64,000 nt of DNA from JAAXQD01 sp963790095 (GTDB taxonomy: Bacteria > Desulfobacterota > Desulfobacteria > Desulfobacterales > UBA11574), in the NCBI GenBank assembly GCA_963790095.1, contig CAWBNO010000002.1, positions 5,870 to 69,869 on the forward strand, read 5' to 3'. Shown piece after piece: positions 8,783 to 18,313 of the stretch (the first letter of the stretch is position 1; each line of letters starts with the position of its first letter). Below the pieces are notes generated by a model. The model was not told where the DNA came from. It saw only the letters and a list, made by a program, of their open reading frames with translations, and did not search any database. Both the position numbers and the translations under genes were made by a program.

Positions 8783-10531
8783 CTAAAATGCTGTCAGGGA
8801 ACCAACGTCCTTGACAATCGATTTTAAGACGGGAAATTTCGTGTCCTTGAAAGCAGAAAGATTTTCTTCGAGGGTTTTTATAGCATTTGGGATATATTTT
8901 TCAAAGTATGTTTTTTTCTTTATACGGGTCAGATATCCAAAAGCCCCCAGAATCTGAAGGTTTCTCGTTATGGCGCAGTGTTTATAGCAGGAAAGAAAAT
9001 GGTGAGGATGAACCCTTATGGCCGGAGCGAGGATTTCAACGCCGAAGTCGAGCAAAGTATTCTTTACGGTCCGGGGTAATGCCACGTAGGGATCGATGAG
9101 CAACGATGCAAGGTCATATTGGATGGGCCCCAACCGTCCCCCCTGAAAATCGATAAAATAACAATGATCGTTTTTTAAAATGATGTTCCGTGACTGCATG
9201 TCCCGATGTATAAACCCATCCACCGAAAATTCAAGGGATTTATCTGCAAGGTATCTAAACTCATCTCCAAGATCCTCAAAGCATATATCCATTCCGAGGT
9301 ATTCCCTTAAAAAGGCATCGACGAAGTATCGGCACTCTTTTTCAAGAATGAGATCCGTATCGTATCGGGTCGTTTGGCAGGTCCATTCAGGGTCGAACCC
9401 GTTGTTTCCCGACAGGGAGAGTCTCCCGAGAAGGCGTATCACCGATTGGTAATGTGTGATGATCTTGTCCGGATTTTTCGTTTTTAATATAACGGTCTGA
9501 AGATGAACGTCCCCCAAATCCTCCATGAATACCAGGCCTGAAAAAGTATCATAATAGTAAATCTCCGGCACCGGTAAACCTCTGGCGAAAAGATGGCGGC
9601 CAATGACGACAAAGGCCTCGGCTTCGGAGGTTTTGTCCTCTCTTTTGATGCCGTGATCCGCCATAACCAGCGCTCGATTTCCATGGTGCAGGCGGTACCA
9701 GTCCCTGTCTGACCCATCCCCTTTGAGTTTTGTCCGGGTGATCTTTTTCCTCGGGAGGGCCCCAAAGGCCTGCTTAAAAGCTTCCGGGGCCATGTTTTCG
9801 AAAACCACCTGTCGGTACCTCGCCGGTGTTCCCAAATCCTTCCAGAAATATTTTTTCGAAAAAAAAGCACTTATTTTTCTGTCTTTTCCTGTGAGGGTCC
9901 GGTACACATCGATAATGCTGTAATATGCGTTATCCGGTATTAAGCTGAGGATTTCCGGATTTAGAACCTGTATCCCCGTAAAGGTGAGCTTTCCGGTGTT
10001 TTCGAACCCGGATCTTTGGGATTCGTCTCCCGGAGCGGCGGACCGGGTGTTGCAGTGGGGCTGTTCATCGAAGGCTTGGATAAACCCGTTTCCGTCCACG
10101 GCCACGGTGTTGAATTCCGGGTCGTCATGGAGAACCAGTGTTGCCGGGTGGGGGTGATTTAAGTGAAAATCATAGACCTTTTTAAATTCGATATCCGTAA
10201 AGATGTCGCTGTTTATCACCATAAAAGGGTGATCGTCCCAGAAGTCAGCGATATTTTTTATGGCACCTCCGGTGCCGAGTATCTCGGGTTCATGCCGAGT
10301 CGTCACCGGAATCTCATACTGTTTTCCCGTAATATGGGCATCGATTTTTTTATGCAGATGATGGGTGTTGATCATAATTGCTTCACAGCCCGCCCGCTGT
10401 AGATTACGAATAAGGATATCCAGCAAAGAAATTCCGGCAACCGTGAACAGGGGTTTGGGTGTATTTTCCGTGAAGGGGCGGAGCCGTGTGCCATAGCCTG
10501 CGGCAAGTATCAATGCTTTCATTTGTGTCAT
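8783..10531 (-). CDS. fused MurNAc-1-P uridylyltransferase / amino-sugar kinase (MurU-AmgK)
   Basis: Probably salvages cell-wall sugar: the kinase part phosphorylates MurNAc (and GlcNAc) at carbon 1 and the transferase part makes UDP-MurNAc. Residues 4 to about 235 form a sugar-nucleotide transferase starting ALILAAGYGTRLRPFTENTP, with the lysine of KPL. Residues from about 270 form an aminoglycoside-phosphotransferase fold with HRDMQSRN near residue 440 and the metal-binding IDFQGGRLGP near 465, followed by YDLASLL as in AmgK. In Pseudomonas these are two adjacent genes; here they are one 582-residue protein in the order MurU-AmgK. The start is ATG at 10531, or ATG at 10522, three codons later. 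A NamZ-type muramidase in the window (14,940) could supply the MurNAc. Domains are clear; substrate is inferred. Confidence 0.82.
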   Translation of the reverse strand: MTQMKALILAAGYGTRLRPFTENTPKPLFTVAGISLLDILIRNLQRAGCEAIMINTHHLHKKIDAHITGKQYEIPVTTRHEPEILGTGGAIKNIADFWDDHPFMVINSDIFTDIEFKKVYDFHLNHPHPATLVLHDDPEFNTVAVDGNGFIQAFDEQPHCNTRSAAPGDESQRSGFENTGKLTFTGIQVLNPEILSLIPDNAYYSIIDVYRTLTGKDRKISAFFSKKYFWKDLGTPARYRQVVFENMAPEAFKQAFGALPRKKITRTKLKGDGSDRDWYRLHHGNRALVMADHGIKREDKTSEAEAFVVIGRHLFARGLPVPEIYYYDTFSGLVFMEDLGDVHLQTVILKTKNPDKIITHYQSVIRLLGRLSLSGNNGFDPEWTCQTTRYDTDLILEKECRYFVDAFLREYLGMDICFEDLGDEFRYLADKSLEFSVDGFIHRDMQSRNIILKNDHCYFIDFQGGRLGPIQYDLASLLIDPYVALPRTVKNTLLDFGVEILAPAIRVHPHHFLSCYKHCAITRNLQILGAFGYLTRIKKKTYFEKYIPNAIKTLEENLSAFKDTKFPVLKSIVKDVGSLTAF

Positions 10532-10617
10532 AAACCGTGAATGGTAAAAAAAGAATAGAAGCCGAAATTATCCGCATTCAATGGGACGATTGTTTCAAAA
10601 GGGCCCCCATGATTCCA

Positions 10618-13251
10618 TCAAAAACAATTTAGATATTTATGGATGGCGTCGGCATAGAACAATATTTTTTCGTTGTCATCCGAGCCTTTTACACCGTTGG
10701 TGGTGAAAAATTCGACGCCGTTTTTGAAGTTGATCATGGAAAGTGCTTCTTTTCGTTCGAGTTCCTTGTTTTTGTACATGCGATTTCCGATGGCTTCGAT
10801 TTTTTTCAAACGATCTTTGGGTGTAACGGAATTTTGGGCATGCTGCATAAAATAGTTCAATACGATCCAGTATGATTCGAAATAGGTTTTTAGAAATCTG
10901 GAAAAGAGTTGAAGTTTTCTAAAACCTGAAGAGGTTACGTTGTAGGTGTCGGGCAATGTTGGATGGGGCATTAAAATGGCATCGTCAATAAATGCTTTGA
11001 TGTTTTTACGCACGTAGTGTTCGGGTGTTTTATCCACATCATAGGCAAATTCGTATTTAAAAAAGTACTGAAGAAACTTGTAATCATCGTGCAAATGGGA
11101 AGCTGAAAACTGGAATGCATCTTTTACAAGAATCCCAAGTGCGGTAATCGCGCCGGGGATGAAAAAGGAGATACAGTTGTTTTTGTAATATTCGAGGTTC
11201 TGACGTTTGTTTTCATTGATCTTGAATAATGCCTGGGTGAGCAGGGTGTCCTTGTCTTTTGTAATGGGTTCGATAAATTTTCTTTGTACATACGTATTCA
11301 AGACCTGTTCCACCGTATTTATATGGTCCAGGAGCAGGGTGTCTGTCTGCTTGGCATTTTGGGATACGAGGTGACTCATGTATGTGTCCACATGGGTCAT
11401 TAGATGGTCTATGGTGAAACTTTTTTTGGAGCAGTTCATTATCGCAGCGGCAACGAGTGCATGGGGAGTGACCACAGAAATCCGGTTGATGGCGTTGATA
11501 ATCCTGTGGCCCATATTGCGGCAGAGAATGTTGAACTCTTTGGACGACATGTCTTCAATGGGTGTGCCGTATTGATCGAGGAGGGTTTTAAAAGAAAAAG
11601 GTTCATGGAATTGAATATATATTCTTCCGTATCTTTTTTGTAAAAATTTTCTTGCTTTGATCACCTGCATCAAGCTCTCGGGCTGCTTTTCTTTTCCTTC
11701 GACTTCATGGAGGTATGAACTTTCTTCCAGAACCCGGTCATACCCGATGAAGATCGGTGCAAATATCAAATCTTCACAGGCCCCGTCTTTATATGAGTTG
11801 AGAAGGATGGAAAGAAGCCCCAACTTTGGGAGAATCAATTTTCCGGTTCGACTCCGCCCGCCCTCGATAAAAAACTCTATATTGAATCCTTCAGCGAGCA
11901 AATGGTAAATATATTCTGCAAAAACTTTGGAATAAAGAACCGCTCCCTTGAATGTTCGTCGGATGAAAAAGGCCCCTCCGCCCCTGAATAAGGGACCCAT
12001 GGGCCAGAAGGAGAGATTTTTCCCTGCAGCGACATGTGGACACGGCATGTTGTTGTGATACAGCAAATAGGACAGTATCAGGTAATCGATATGACTTTTG
12101 TGGCAGGGTATGAAAATTATCGGTCCCTTCTGGGACATGTTTTTGACTCTATTGAGGCCGTCTTCGTTGACCGTAAACCCTTCAAACATGGTGTTCAGGA
12201 CCCATGTTATCATAGACGATGCCATTTTTATGATGAACATATTGTAGTTGGCGGCGATCTCGTCCAGAAAGTCACTGGCCTGTTTTTGTACTTTCTGAAT
12301 CGGAATGTGCCGGGCTGTTGAATGATGTTCCATAAAAACTTGAAGCCGTTCTTTGGTCAGAATGCTTTCTTTCATTTCCTCTCTGGATTTCAAAATCGGT
12401 CCGGTGATGCTTTGGTAATGTCGATTCATTTGAGACAAAAGACTGCGCCTTAAAGCAAGGGCCTGGTATTCAACGCTTCTTTTCTGGTTTCCTTCGAGTT
12501 CCAGAAAATTTTTGAGGTTGATGGGTTCAGACATTTCAACGAAAACCCGCCCCGGATTTCTGAACAGGATGATCAGACGTCTTATTCTCCCCGGGTTCTC
12601 TTTGGTGCCAAACAGCAGGTCGATGAGGTTGGGCATCGAGCGATGGGGTTTTTTATCGAAGAACATCAGTTGAGGGACAAGGAAAATAGGGCGGTCGATG
12701 GATTTCTGCATGTTGATAAGATATTGAATGGGATCGGTCTTTGCCTTGATAAACCTTCGATGGAAGCCTTTTTGTTCAACCAGAGACAGCATGGCCGATC
12801 GTCCGTCTAAAAGCTCCCGCCGAATGTGTCCATTTTGGTAGGGGTCCGGGAGGGACCAGTTATGAATGAGATGGTCGAAATGGTATGAAAATATCTTCAA
12901 GATGCGTGACACCGGCTGCCACATGAACACATTATAGTCAAAACCTATTTGTGGAAAAGGAAGGCCGTCCTGCTTATAGCGGGTATAATAAAAGAGATAT
13001 CGAAAATAACTTTTGTACTTGTTGACATAAACCACGATACCTTCTTTTTTGAGATTGTTGAGACTAAGGGTCTGTCCTTTCGCAACCTTTATGCCGGAAA
13101 AGAAGAGTTTAAGTATGGTATTTGACAAAAAACCGATATTGTCCGGGAGTTTGCAGGGATAATAATCGTGATTGTCCTCGAGGCTTGTATCGATTCTTGT
13201 TCTAATTTTTTCTTTGGATTTTGTCAGTTTTGATTTAATCCATTTTAGCAT
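10618..13251 (-). CDS. plsB: glycerol-3-phosphate 1-O-acyltransferase (PlsB family)
   Basis: Acylates glycerol-3-phosphate at position 1, the first step of phospholipid synthesis, at the inner membrane. The acyltransferase core lies around residues 380-520. It contains the catalytic block HKSHID, the substrate-binding GGGAFFIRR, FIEGGRSRTGK and a later FAPIFIGYDR. At 877 residues it is somewhat longer than the E. coli enzyme (about 807). Long N- and C-terminal regions without recognised motifs are normal for PlsB. The gene is upstream of murU-amgK on the same strand, separated by 86 bases. Nothing is broken. Confidence 0.93.
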   Translation of the reverse strand: MLKWIKSKLTKSKEKIRTRIDTSLEDNHDYYPCKLPDNIGFLSNTILKLFFSGIKVAKGQTLSLNNLKKEGIVVYVNKYKSYFRYLFYYTRYKQDGLPFPQIGFDYNVFMWQPVSRILKIFSYHFDHLIHNWSLPDPYQNGHIRRELLDGRSAMLSLVEQKGFHRRFIKAKTDPIQYLINMQKSIDRPIFLVPQLMFFDKKPHRSMPNLIDLLFGTKENPGRIRRLIILFRNPGRVFVEMSEPINLKNFLELEGNQKRSVEYQALALRRSLLSQMNRHYQSITGPILKSREEMKESILTKERLQVFMEHHSTARHIPIQKVQKQASDFLDEIAANYNMFIIKMASSMITWVLNTMFEGFTVNEDGLNRVKNMSQKGPIIFIPCHKSHIDYLILSYLLYHNNMPCPHVAAGKNLSFWPMGPLFRGGGAFFIRRTFKGAVLYSKVFAEYIYHLLAEGFNIEFFIEGGRSRTGKLILPKLGLLSILLNSYKDGACEDLIFAPIFIGYDRVLEESSYLHEVEGKEKQPESLMQVIKARKFLQKRYGRIYIQFHEPFSFKTLLDQYGTPIEDMSSKEFNILCRNMGHRIINAINRISVVTPHALVAAAIMNCSKKSFTIDHLMTHVDTYMSHLVSQNAKQTDTLLLDHINTVEQVLNTYVQRKFIEPITKDKDTLLTQALFKINENKRQNLEYYKNNCISFFIPGAITALGILVKDAFQFSASHLHDDYKFLQYFFKYEFAYDVDKTPEHYVRKNIKAFIDDAILMPHPTLPDTYNVTSSGFRKLQLFSRFLKTYFESYWIVLNYFMQHAQNSVTPKDRLKKIEAIGNRMYKNKELERKEALSMINFKNGVEFFTTNGVKGSDDNEKILFYADAIHKYLNCF

Positions 13252-13285
13252 GATCGCATCCTGATCGACCTATGTCGTTGCTGTA

Positions 13286-13422
13286 AAACCCTAATTGAGC
13301 GAAAGTTTAGGATGCCCCAGATCCAAGCTCGCCCGCCAGCCAAGCAAGGCGAGGCGGCCTGGGGCGTCAAGGACGAAGCCCCTCAGACAAAGCGGGATAA
13401 ACCTCCGTTGTCTACTGCGAGC
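13286..13422 (+). repeat. dispersed repeat family B, copy 1
   Basis: The gene-free stretch 13,252-13,745 begins with this element. Its head, CCTAATTGAGCGAAAGTTTAGG, can fold back on itself and is followed by ATGCCCCAG. Its tail reads CAGACAAAGCGGGATAAACC and TCCGTTGTCTACTGC. Copy 2 at 43,713-43,812 shares head, tail and the GGCGTCAAGG-GAAGCCCC middle. Copy 1 has an extra GC-rich insert around 13,321-13,360 that itself can form a hairpin. The rest of the interval, to 13,745, is very AT-rich with no gene visible. Confidence 0.7.
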
Positions 13423-13745
13423 CCTTGATAACGAAGGAGATGGGGTGTCCTAAGCTTTCCCGAAGGGTAAACAAAATGGGATTGTATTTAAAGATTTATA
13501 ATATCTCATGAAACTGTATATTAAATTTTTAAAACTAACAAATAAAAATTAAGCTTGCGTTACAAAATAAGTTATGATAATTTGCAGAATCTTACTTAAA
13601 ATAATTCCAACTAGATGTATTTACACACGATCTTTTTATTTCTATTTAATTTGATTAAAGGGTATAAAACGGTTTTAAGTTAAAGCGTCTTCAGATAAAA
13701 AAACCAATTTAAATTTTAATTAAAATTAAAGGAGGATGATTTTTT

Positions 13746-14030
13746 ATGAAAACTCTAATAGGTGGGGCGGTTGCGGCTGTACTAGGTCTCATTGGAATGT
13801 CCATATGGTGGAAACCCTTTTTGCAGCTTTTAGCCGGTGCCATCCCGGTGATGCTTCTGCTTGGTGGCGGGTTGGCACTTTATCTGGGCTTTGACGAACT
13901 AAAAGATACCTGGAAAAAAGAAGACACACCCGTGGACACTTCGACCACAGTCGACGAAAGTGAAAAGTACAAAAAGGAAATAGAAGATCTGAAAGAGGAA
14001 ATTGAAACTTTAAAAGCCGAAAAAACCTAA
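13746..14030 (+). CDS. small membrane protein with C-terminal coiled coil
   Basis: A 94-residue protein I do not recognise. Two hydrophobic segments at about residues 4-23 and 27-48 form a helical hairpin in the membrane. The remaining half is charged, with an acid and threonine-rich linker followed by a short heptad-like helix (EIEDLKEEIETLKAEK) that could dimerise. The start is supported by GGAGGATG a few bases upstream of ATG at 13746. The upstream 250 bases are strongly AT-rich, and an intrinsic terminator follows at 14,110. It therefore looks like a single-gene transcript. The segment layout suggests an inner-membrane scaffold, but no function can be assigned. Confidence 0.75.
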   Translation: MKTLIGGAVAAVLGLIGMSIWWKPFLQLLAGAIPVMLLLGGGLALYLGFDELKDTWKKEDTPVDTSTTVDESEKYKKEIEDLKEEIETLKAEKT

Positions 14031-14109
14031 AATACAGAACCCCAGACCGATTGCCGATTTTGATTGCCGGCAACAGGAGAATGACGCCGGTGGTTTTTAA
14101 ATTTTATAT

Positions 14110-14148
14110 AAGCGTCTTGCAGACAGAAGCGAGGCGCTTATTTTTTTT
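14110..14148 (+). terminator. intrinsic terminator of the small membrane protein gene
   Basis: AAGCGTCT pairs with AGGCGCTT (one G-U pair) around a 14-base loop, followed by a run of eight T at 14,141-14,148. It overlaps the last codons of the convergent RNase H gene. Confidence 0.75.
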
Positions 14149-14842
14149 CTGAATGTTTCCCTTCTTCTAATGCTGACGTTGCCAGCAAGTCGGCCTTTTC
14201 ATTCCCCTCGATACCGGCATGCCCCTTTACCTTGATGAATTCCAAGTCTCTGAATTGTGAAAGCATCTGTTTAATCGATTTTATGATCTCTTGGTTTTTT
14301 CGGGCTTTCCATCCTAGAACAAGGACCCCATATGCATAGCTGCTGTCCGTAAGGACCCGGACCGGAAGATCCTTATTTTTTACGGCACTCAGACCGGTCC
14401 GGATGGCTTCGAGTTCTGCAATGTTATTGGTGGCCATGCCGATGTATTTCGATATCTCTTTTTCGTATTCCCCAAAACGCAAAAATACGCCGATTCCCGA
14501 CGGGCCGGGATTCCCGGAAGACGCGCCGTCAGTAAAGATGCAGATGGCATCCTTGTGGTCCGGGGCCACCGAGGATTCGGTTTCGGATTCGAGTTTTTTC
14601 CCTGGAGGTTTTATAGATTTTTTATTCGATTTCCCCTTTTGGATCGTGGGGATCTCTGAAGGTAAGGCATCGAGGGGCTTAATATTTTTTTGAAGAATCC
14701 AGTACTCGTAATCCTGATCAAGCTGGTATTTAATAAGGACCTTTCCGTTTTTAACCACAGGCTGCCGTTTCCGGTCTACGGCCATCCAGACTTTATTTTT
14801 TTTGAAACACATGCGTTTCCAGTCTATTTTGTCATGGGTCAT
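14138..14842 (-). CDS. ribonuclease H family protein with N-terminal extension
   Basis: Degrades RNA in RNA-DNA hybrids. The C-terminal RNase H domain covers roughly the last 135 residues and has the four acidic catalytic residues: FTDGASSGNPGP, the Glu of AELEAI, the Asp of LTDSSYA, and the final GNEKADLLA preceded by KGHAG. About 100 residues precede it, including a compact segment (KNKVWMAVDRKRQPVVKNGK) that I do not recognise. I place the start at ATG 14842 (MTHDKIDWK); an in-frame ATG at 14863 is possible. The sequence around the start is a short direct repeat of CCATGAC, so start choice is uncertain. Cytoplasmic. Confidence 0.87.
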   Translation of the reverse strand: MTHDKIDWKRMCFKKNKVWMAVDRKRQPVVKNGKVLIKYQLDQDYEYWILQKNIKPLDALPSEIPTIQKGKSNKKSIKPPGKKLESETESSVAPDHKDAICIFTDGASSGNPGPSGIGVFLRFGEYEKEISKYIGMATNNIAELEAIRTGLSAVKNKDLPVRVLTDSSYAYGVLVLGWKARKNQEIIKSIKQMLSQFRDLEFIKVKGHAGIEGNEKADLLATSALEEGKHSEKK

Positions 14843-14939
14843 GGGTCGCTGGTCACTGGGCATTGGCCATCAGGGATCCGGAATATGAATGCCGGGCGGG
14901 GTTTTGCACCCCTGACACCCGGCACCCGATCCCTTACGG

Positions 14940-16115
14940 TCAGGTGTAAAGGTGAAATCTTTTGCTTGCTTCTGTAAATGTTTTCAGGTCCTCTGACCAG
15001 GATTTTTCGATTTGGTCGATATCGTCTAAATTTTCCACACGCCGCCGTATGGCGGGGTCGCCGATGATAAGGTCGATGGGCTGTCTTTCAAACTCATACT
15101 CATAGGGTGGAGCCTTCCATTGAAATCGGTCGCCGTGATGGGAGATGACCGCTTGAAGCAGTCTGAGGGTCGTGATATATGGCATGAATTCATATGGATT
15201 TGTTACGTGGATCTGAAATCCTTTGCAGGCAGAGCCTTTCCATTTGTTGGACGTGGGTTCAAATACAACCGGCCTGAGTGTGATTCCCGGGAATTTATTG
15301 TTATCCAATGTTGATCGCATCCGTTCCGGATTCATAAACGGGGCGCCGAAAATTTCAAATGGGAGGGTCGTTCCCCTGCCTTCGGAAACATTGGTTCCTT
15401 CCCACAATACCTGCCCGGGATAAACCATGGCGGATACCGGCGATGGAAGGTTGGGCGACGGAGGGATCCAGGGCAGACCGGTATCCTGGAAAAACATCCT
15501 CCGTTTCCAGCCTTGCATGGGGATCACTTCGAGATCAGCGTCGATATGGTGGTCATGGTTGATTAAAAGTGAAAGTTCGCCGATGGTCAATCCATGGCGC
15601 ATGGGAATCGGGTATCTTCCCACGAACGAAGCGCATTCGTGGGTCAAAAGGTTTCCTTCGGTCATGGCGCCGGTTACCGGATTCGGCCGGTCCAGAACTA
15701 CAACTTTTTTCCCATACTTTTTTGCGGCTTCGAGACAGTAAGACACGGTGTAGACGAACGTGTAAACCCGTGTGCCCACGTCCTGCAGGTCGATGATCAG
15801 GATGTCGATGGGATCCAACATGGTTTTTTCCGGGATTCGCGTCCGACCGTAAAGACTGAAAACAGGTATTTTAGATGATGGGTGGAGCATATTATCGGAT
15901 TCGATCATGTTATCCTGTTTTTCTGCAAAAAATCCGTGTTGAGGCGAGTATAACGCTTTAAGTCGATTCGGAAAATTCTGACGGATCAGTTCACTGGCAT
16001 GGGAAAAATTTCTGTCCACAGAAGCAGGATTGCAGAGCAGGCCAATTCGACTCCCGCGTATCCACCGGGGTGGAGAATCCATAAAACTTTCAAGACCTGT
16101 TTGAATACAAAACAT
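14940..16115 (-). CDS. DUF1343 family, NamZ-type exo-beta-N-acetylmuramidase
   Basis: The family founder NamZ removes terminal MurNAc from peptidoglycan fragments. The 391-residue protein covers the whole domain. Conserved stretches include GLLCNPASV near residue 28, ALYSPQHGFFAEKQDNM near 58-75, IDLQDVGTRVYTF, VLDRPNPV and WEGTNVSEGRGT. Where the Bacillus protein has a Glu in its P-E-H-G-F motif this one has Gln (SPQHGF), with a Glu four residues later; the Q-type motif also occurs in many other DUF1343 proteins. No signal peptide is visible, so it may act in the cytoplasm or periplasm after import. It pairs in function with the MurU-AmgK fusion at 8,783. Confidence 0.83.
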   Translation of the reverse strand: MFCIQTGLESFMDSPPRWIRGSRIGLLCNPASVDRNFSHASELIRQNFPNRLKALYSPQHGFFAEKQDNMIESDNMLHPSSKIPVFSLYGRTRIPEKTMLDPIDILIIDLQDVGTRVYTFVYTVSYCLEAAKKYGKKVVVLDRPNPVTGAMTEGNLLTHECASFVGRYPIPMRHGLTIGELSLLINHDHHIDADLEVIPMQGWKRRMFFQDTGLPWIPPSPNLPSPVSAMVYPGQVLWEGTNVSEGRGTTLPFEIFGAPFMNPERMRSTLDNNKFPGITLRPVVFEPTSNKWKGSACKGFQIHVTNPYEFMPYITTLRLLQAVISHHGDRFQWKAPPYEYEFERQPIDLIIGDPAIRRRVENLDDIDQIEKSWSEDLKTFTEASKRFHLYT

Positions 16116-16256
16116 TTTCGGACCTTGGTTTCATCTTTTCTGGAGATTGGAATCCCAATGGCGTGAACGCCGGTTCGGGAATGATGTTATTTTTACCTAT
16201 CATAAATAATCCATGTCAAGGGGTATCTTTTTAAATAAAAGAAGTTCTAAAAAATA

Positions 16257-16284
16257 TTGATTTCGTTTTGGAATCTGCTATAAC
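16257..16284 (+). promoter_or_regulatory. possible sigma-70 promoter
   Basis: TTGATT (16,257-16,262) and TATAAC (16,279-16,284) are separated by 16 bases, upstream of the short leader frame and the hybrid kinase gene. It is judged only from similarity to the consensus. Confidence 0.35.
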
Positions 16285-16349
16285 TCTAAATTAGCTGAAG
16301 GGAAGAACAGAGACCTTTAATAAATTTGATTTTAATTAAAGGAGAACTT

Positions 16350-16403
16350 TTGGCTGGTTTTTATATCCACGTAAATAAAATGACGGTCGATGTTGTAAAA
16401 TAA
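16350..16403 (+). CDS. possible 17-residue leader peptide
   Basis: AAAGGAGAA at 16,338-16,346 is a near-ideal ribosome binding site for TTG at 16350, opening a frame of 17 codons (MAGFYIHVNKMTVDVVK) that stops at 16,403. It lies 77 bases before the hybrid histidine kinase. No family is known and a chance match cannot be excluded. Confidence 0.3.
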   Translation: MAGFYIHVNKMTVDVVK

Positions 16404-16480
16404 CAATTATAGGGTGGCATCAACGGCTGTTCCGAAAGTAATACGGTAAGGTATAACAGCGTTTCGATGGGGTTGTTTTG

Positions 16481-18313
16481 ATGAGAAAGATAAGATTTGC
16501 TAGCATATACCTCTTTACCCTGGCGATAATTTTCTTCGTGGTCGGCGCATATACGGAGTGGCATACCATCGCCCTAATGAAATTCAAACCCCTGGGATAT
16601 CCCAAATATCTTCATCTTATATTTTTCCTGGCAGGCTTTTTAGCCCTTTGTGCCATTTATTTTGCAGAAAAAATGGAAGTCCAGGCTCTTTCCTCCATGA
16701 ACACAGCATTGGAAGAAGAGATCGCCTATCGAAATCGAACGGAAAAAGCACTCAGAGAAAGTGAGGACAAGAACAAAGAGATTTATTCCAAAGCCAAACG
16801 TGCGGAGCAGATTTATCGTTCTCTCCTTCACTCGTCAGCAGATGCCATCGCCACGTATGATCTGGAAGGCAGAACCGTATATATCAGTCCTGCTTTTACG
16901 AAAATATTTGGATGGACTCTGGAGGAGATGAAAGGGAAGCGCATGCCCTTTGTTCCACAATCCGAAAGCGAATCCAGCATGGCCATTATCAGGAATCTTG
17001 TGGAGAACGGAACCCCATGCCAGGGTTTTGAGACAAAACGCTACACAAAAGACGGACGCTTGTTGGATGTAAGTATCAGTGCTTCGCGTTATGATGATCA
17101 CAAGGGAAACCCCATCGGGACATTGGTTATTCTTCGGGATATCTCGGAGAAGAAACGGCTGGAGGCTCAGCTGCAGTACATCGAACGGATGGAAGCCATT
17201 GGAACGCTGGCCGGAGGTATTGCCCATGATTTTAACAACCTGATGATGGGCATGCTGGGAAATATTTCCTTGATTTTGTATGATATCGGATCAGATAGCC
17301 CGCATTACGAAAAATTAAAAAATATTGAAAAACTGATTCAGAGCGGTTCTAAACTGACCAGTCAGCTCCTCGGATACGCACGAAAAGGTAAATACGAAGT
17401 TCGGGCCGCAAATCTAAACCAACTGGTAAAAGAGAGTTCCGAGACATTCGGCAGAACCCGAAAGGAGATCGTAATTCATCGTGAGCTTGCCGAAGATCTG
17501 TCCTCGGTAATGGCAGATGAGACACAGATTCAACAGGTTCTCATGAATCTTTTTATCAATGCTGCTGATGCCATGCCCGGCGGTGGAGATCTTTTTCTGA
17601 AAACCTCGAATGTCACCCATGAAGACATTGGAGATAAACCCTATAAACCGAAATCCGGCGATTATATTTTGTTAAAAGTTAGAGATACCGGCACGGGCAT
17701 GGGGCAGAAGGTCATGGATCGTATTTTCGAACCGTTTTTCACTACCAAGGAATTGGGCCGGGGATCCGGTCTTGGGCTGGCATCCGTATATGGCATTATA
17801 AAGGGACATGGTGGATATATCGATGTTGAGTCCAAGGAAGGGCAGGGCACCATCTTCAGTATTTATCTTCCGGCCTCCGAAAAATCGATCCGAAAAACTT
17901 CGAAAATTCCCCAGCGAATCTTGGAGGGAAATGAAAACATCCTGCTTGTGGATGATGAAGCCCTAGTCATCAATGTCGGTGCCCAGTTGCTTGAAAAACT
18001 TGGATACACAGTCCTCGAAGCACACGGCGGCAGAGAAGCGGTCAAGATATTCATGGATGCTAACCATTCGATAGACATGGTTATCCTGGACATGGTTATG
18101 CCCGATATGGGCGGGAGTGAAGTCTTCGACCGGATTAAGGTAATCGATCCCAACGTCAAGGTTCTTCTTTCGAGTGGGTACAGTATTGACGGAGAGGCAA
18201 CGGAAATTTTAAAACGGGGCTGCGAAGGCTTTATTCAAAAACCCTTTAACATGGAAGATCTTTCCAAGAAGATAAGGGAGGTTTTGAACAAATCGCCCCA
18301 TGATAGCACCTGA
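16481..18313 (+). CDS. hybrid sensor histidine kinase (2 TM, PAS, HisKA, HATPase, receiver)
   Basis: A membrane-bound sensor that autophosphorylates and passes phosphate to its own receiver. Two membrane segments lie at about residues 8-28 and 45-63, with a short periplasmic loop. A coiled linker leads to a PAS domain (about 115-230). HisKA carries GGIAHDFNN with the phospho-accepting His. The ATP-binding domain shows NLFINAADAM, DTGTGM and GLGLASVYG. The C-terminal receiver (about 490-605) has its Asp in MVILDMVMPD and Lys in IQKPF. Start at ATG 16481, with GATGGGG upstream; the TTG three bases earlier is less likely. No response regulator with an output domain is adjacent, so the signal must leave by another protein. 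Confidence 0.92.
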   Translation: MRKIRFASIYLFTLAIIFFVVGAYTEWHTIALMKFKPLGYPKYLHLIFFLAGFLALCAIYFAEKMEVQALSSMNTALEEEIAYRNRTEKALRESEDKNKEIYSKAKRAEQIYRSLLHSSADAIATYDLEGRTVYISPAFTKIFGWTLEEMKGKRMPFVPQSESESSMAIIRNLVENGTPCQGFETKRYTKDGRLLDVSISASRYDDHKGNPIGTLVILRDISEKKRLEAQLQYIERMEAIGTLAGGIAHDFNNLMMGMLGNISLILYDIGSDSPHYEKLKNIEKLIQSGSKLTSQLLGYARKGKYEVRAANLNQLVKESSETFGRTRKEIVIHRELAEDLSSVMADETQIQQVLMNLFINAADAMPGGGDLFLKTSNVTHEDIGDKPYKPKSGDYILLKVRDTGTGMGQKVMDRIFEPFFTTKELGRGSGLGLASVYGIIKGHGGYIDVESKEGQGTIFSIYLPASEKSIRKTSKIPQRILEGNENILLVDDEALVINVGAQLLEKLGYTVLEAHGGREAVKIFMDANHSIDMVILDMVMPDMGGSEVFDRIKVIDPNVKVLLSSGYSIDGEATEILKRGCEGFIQKPFNMEDLSKKIREVLNKSPHDST

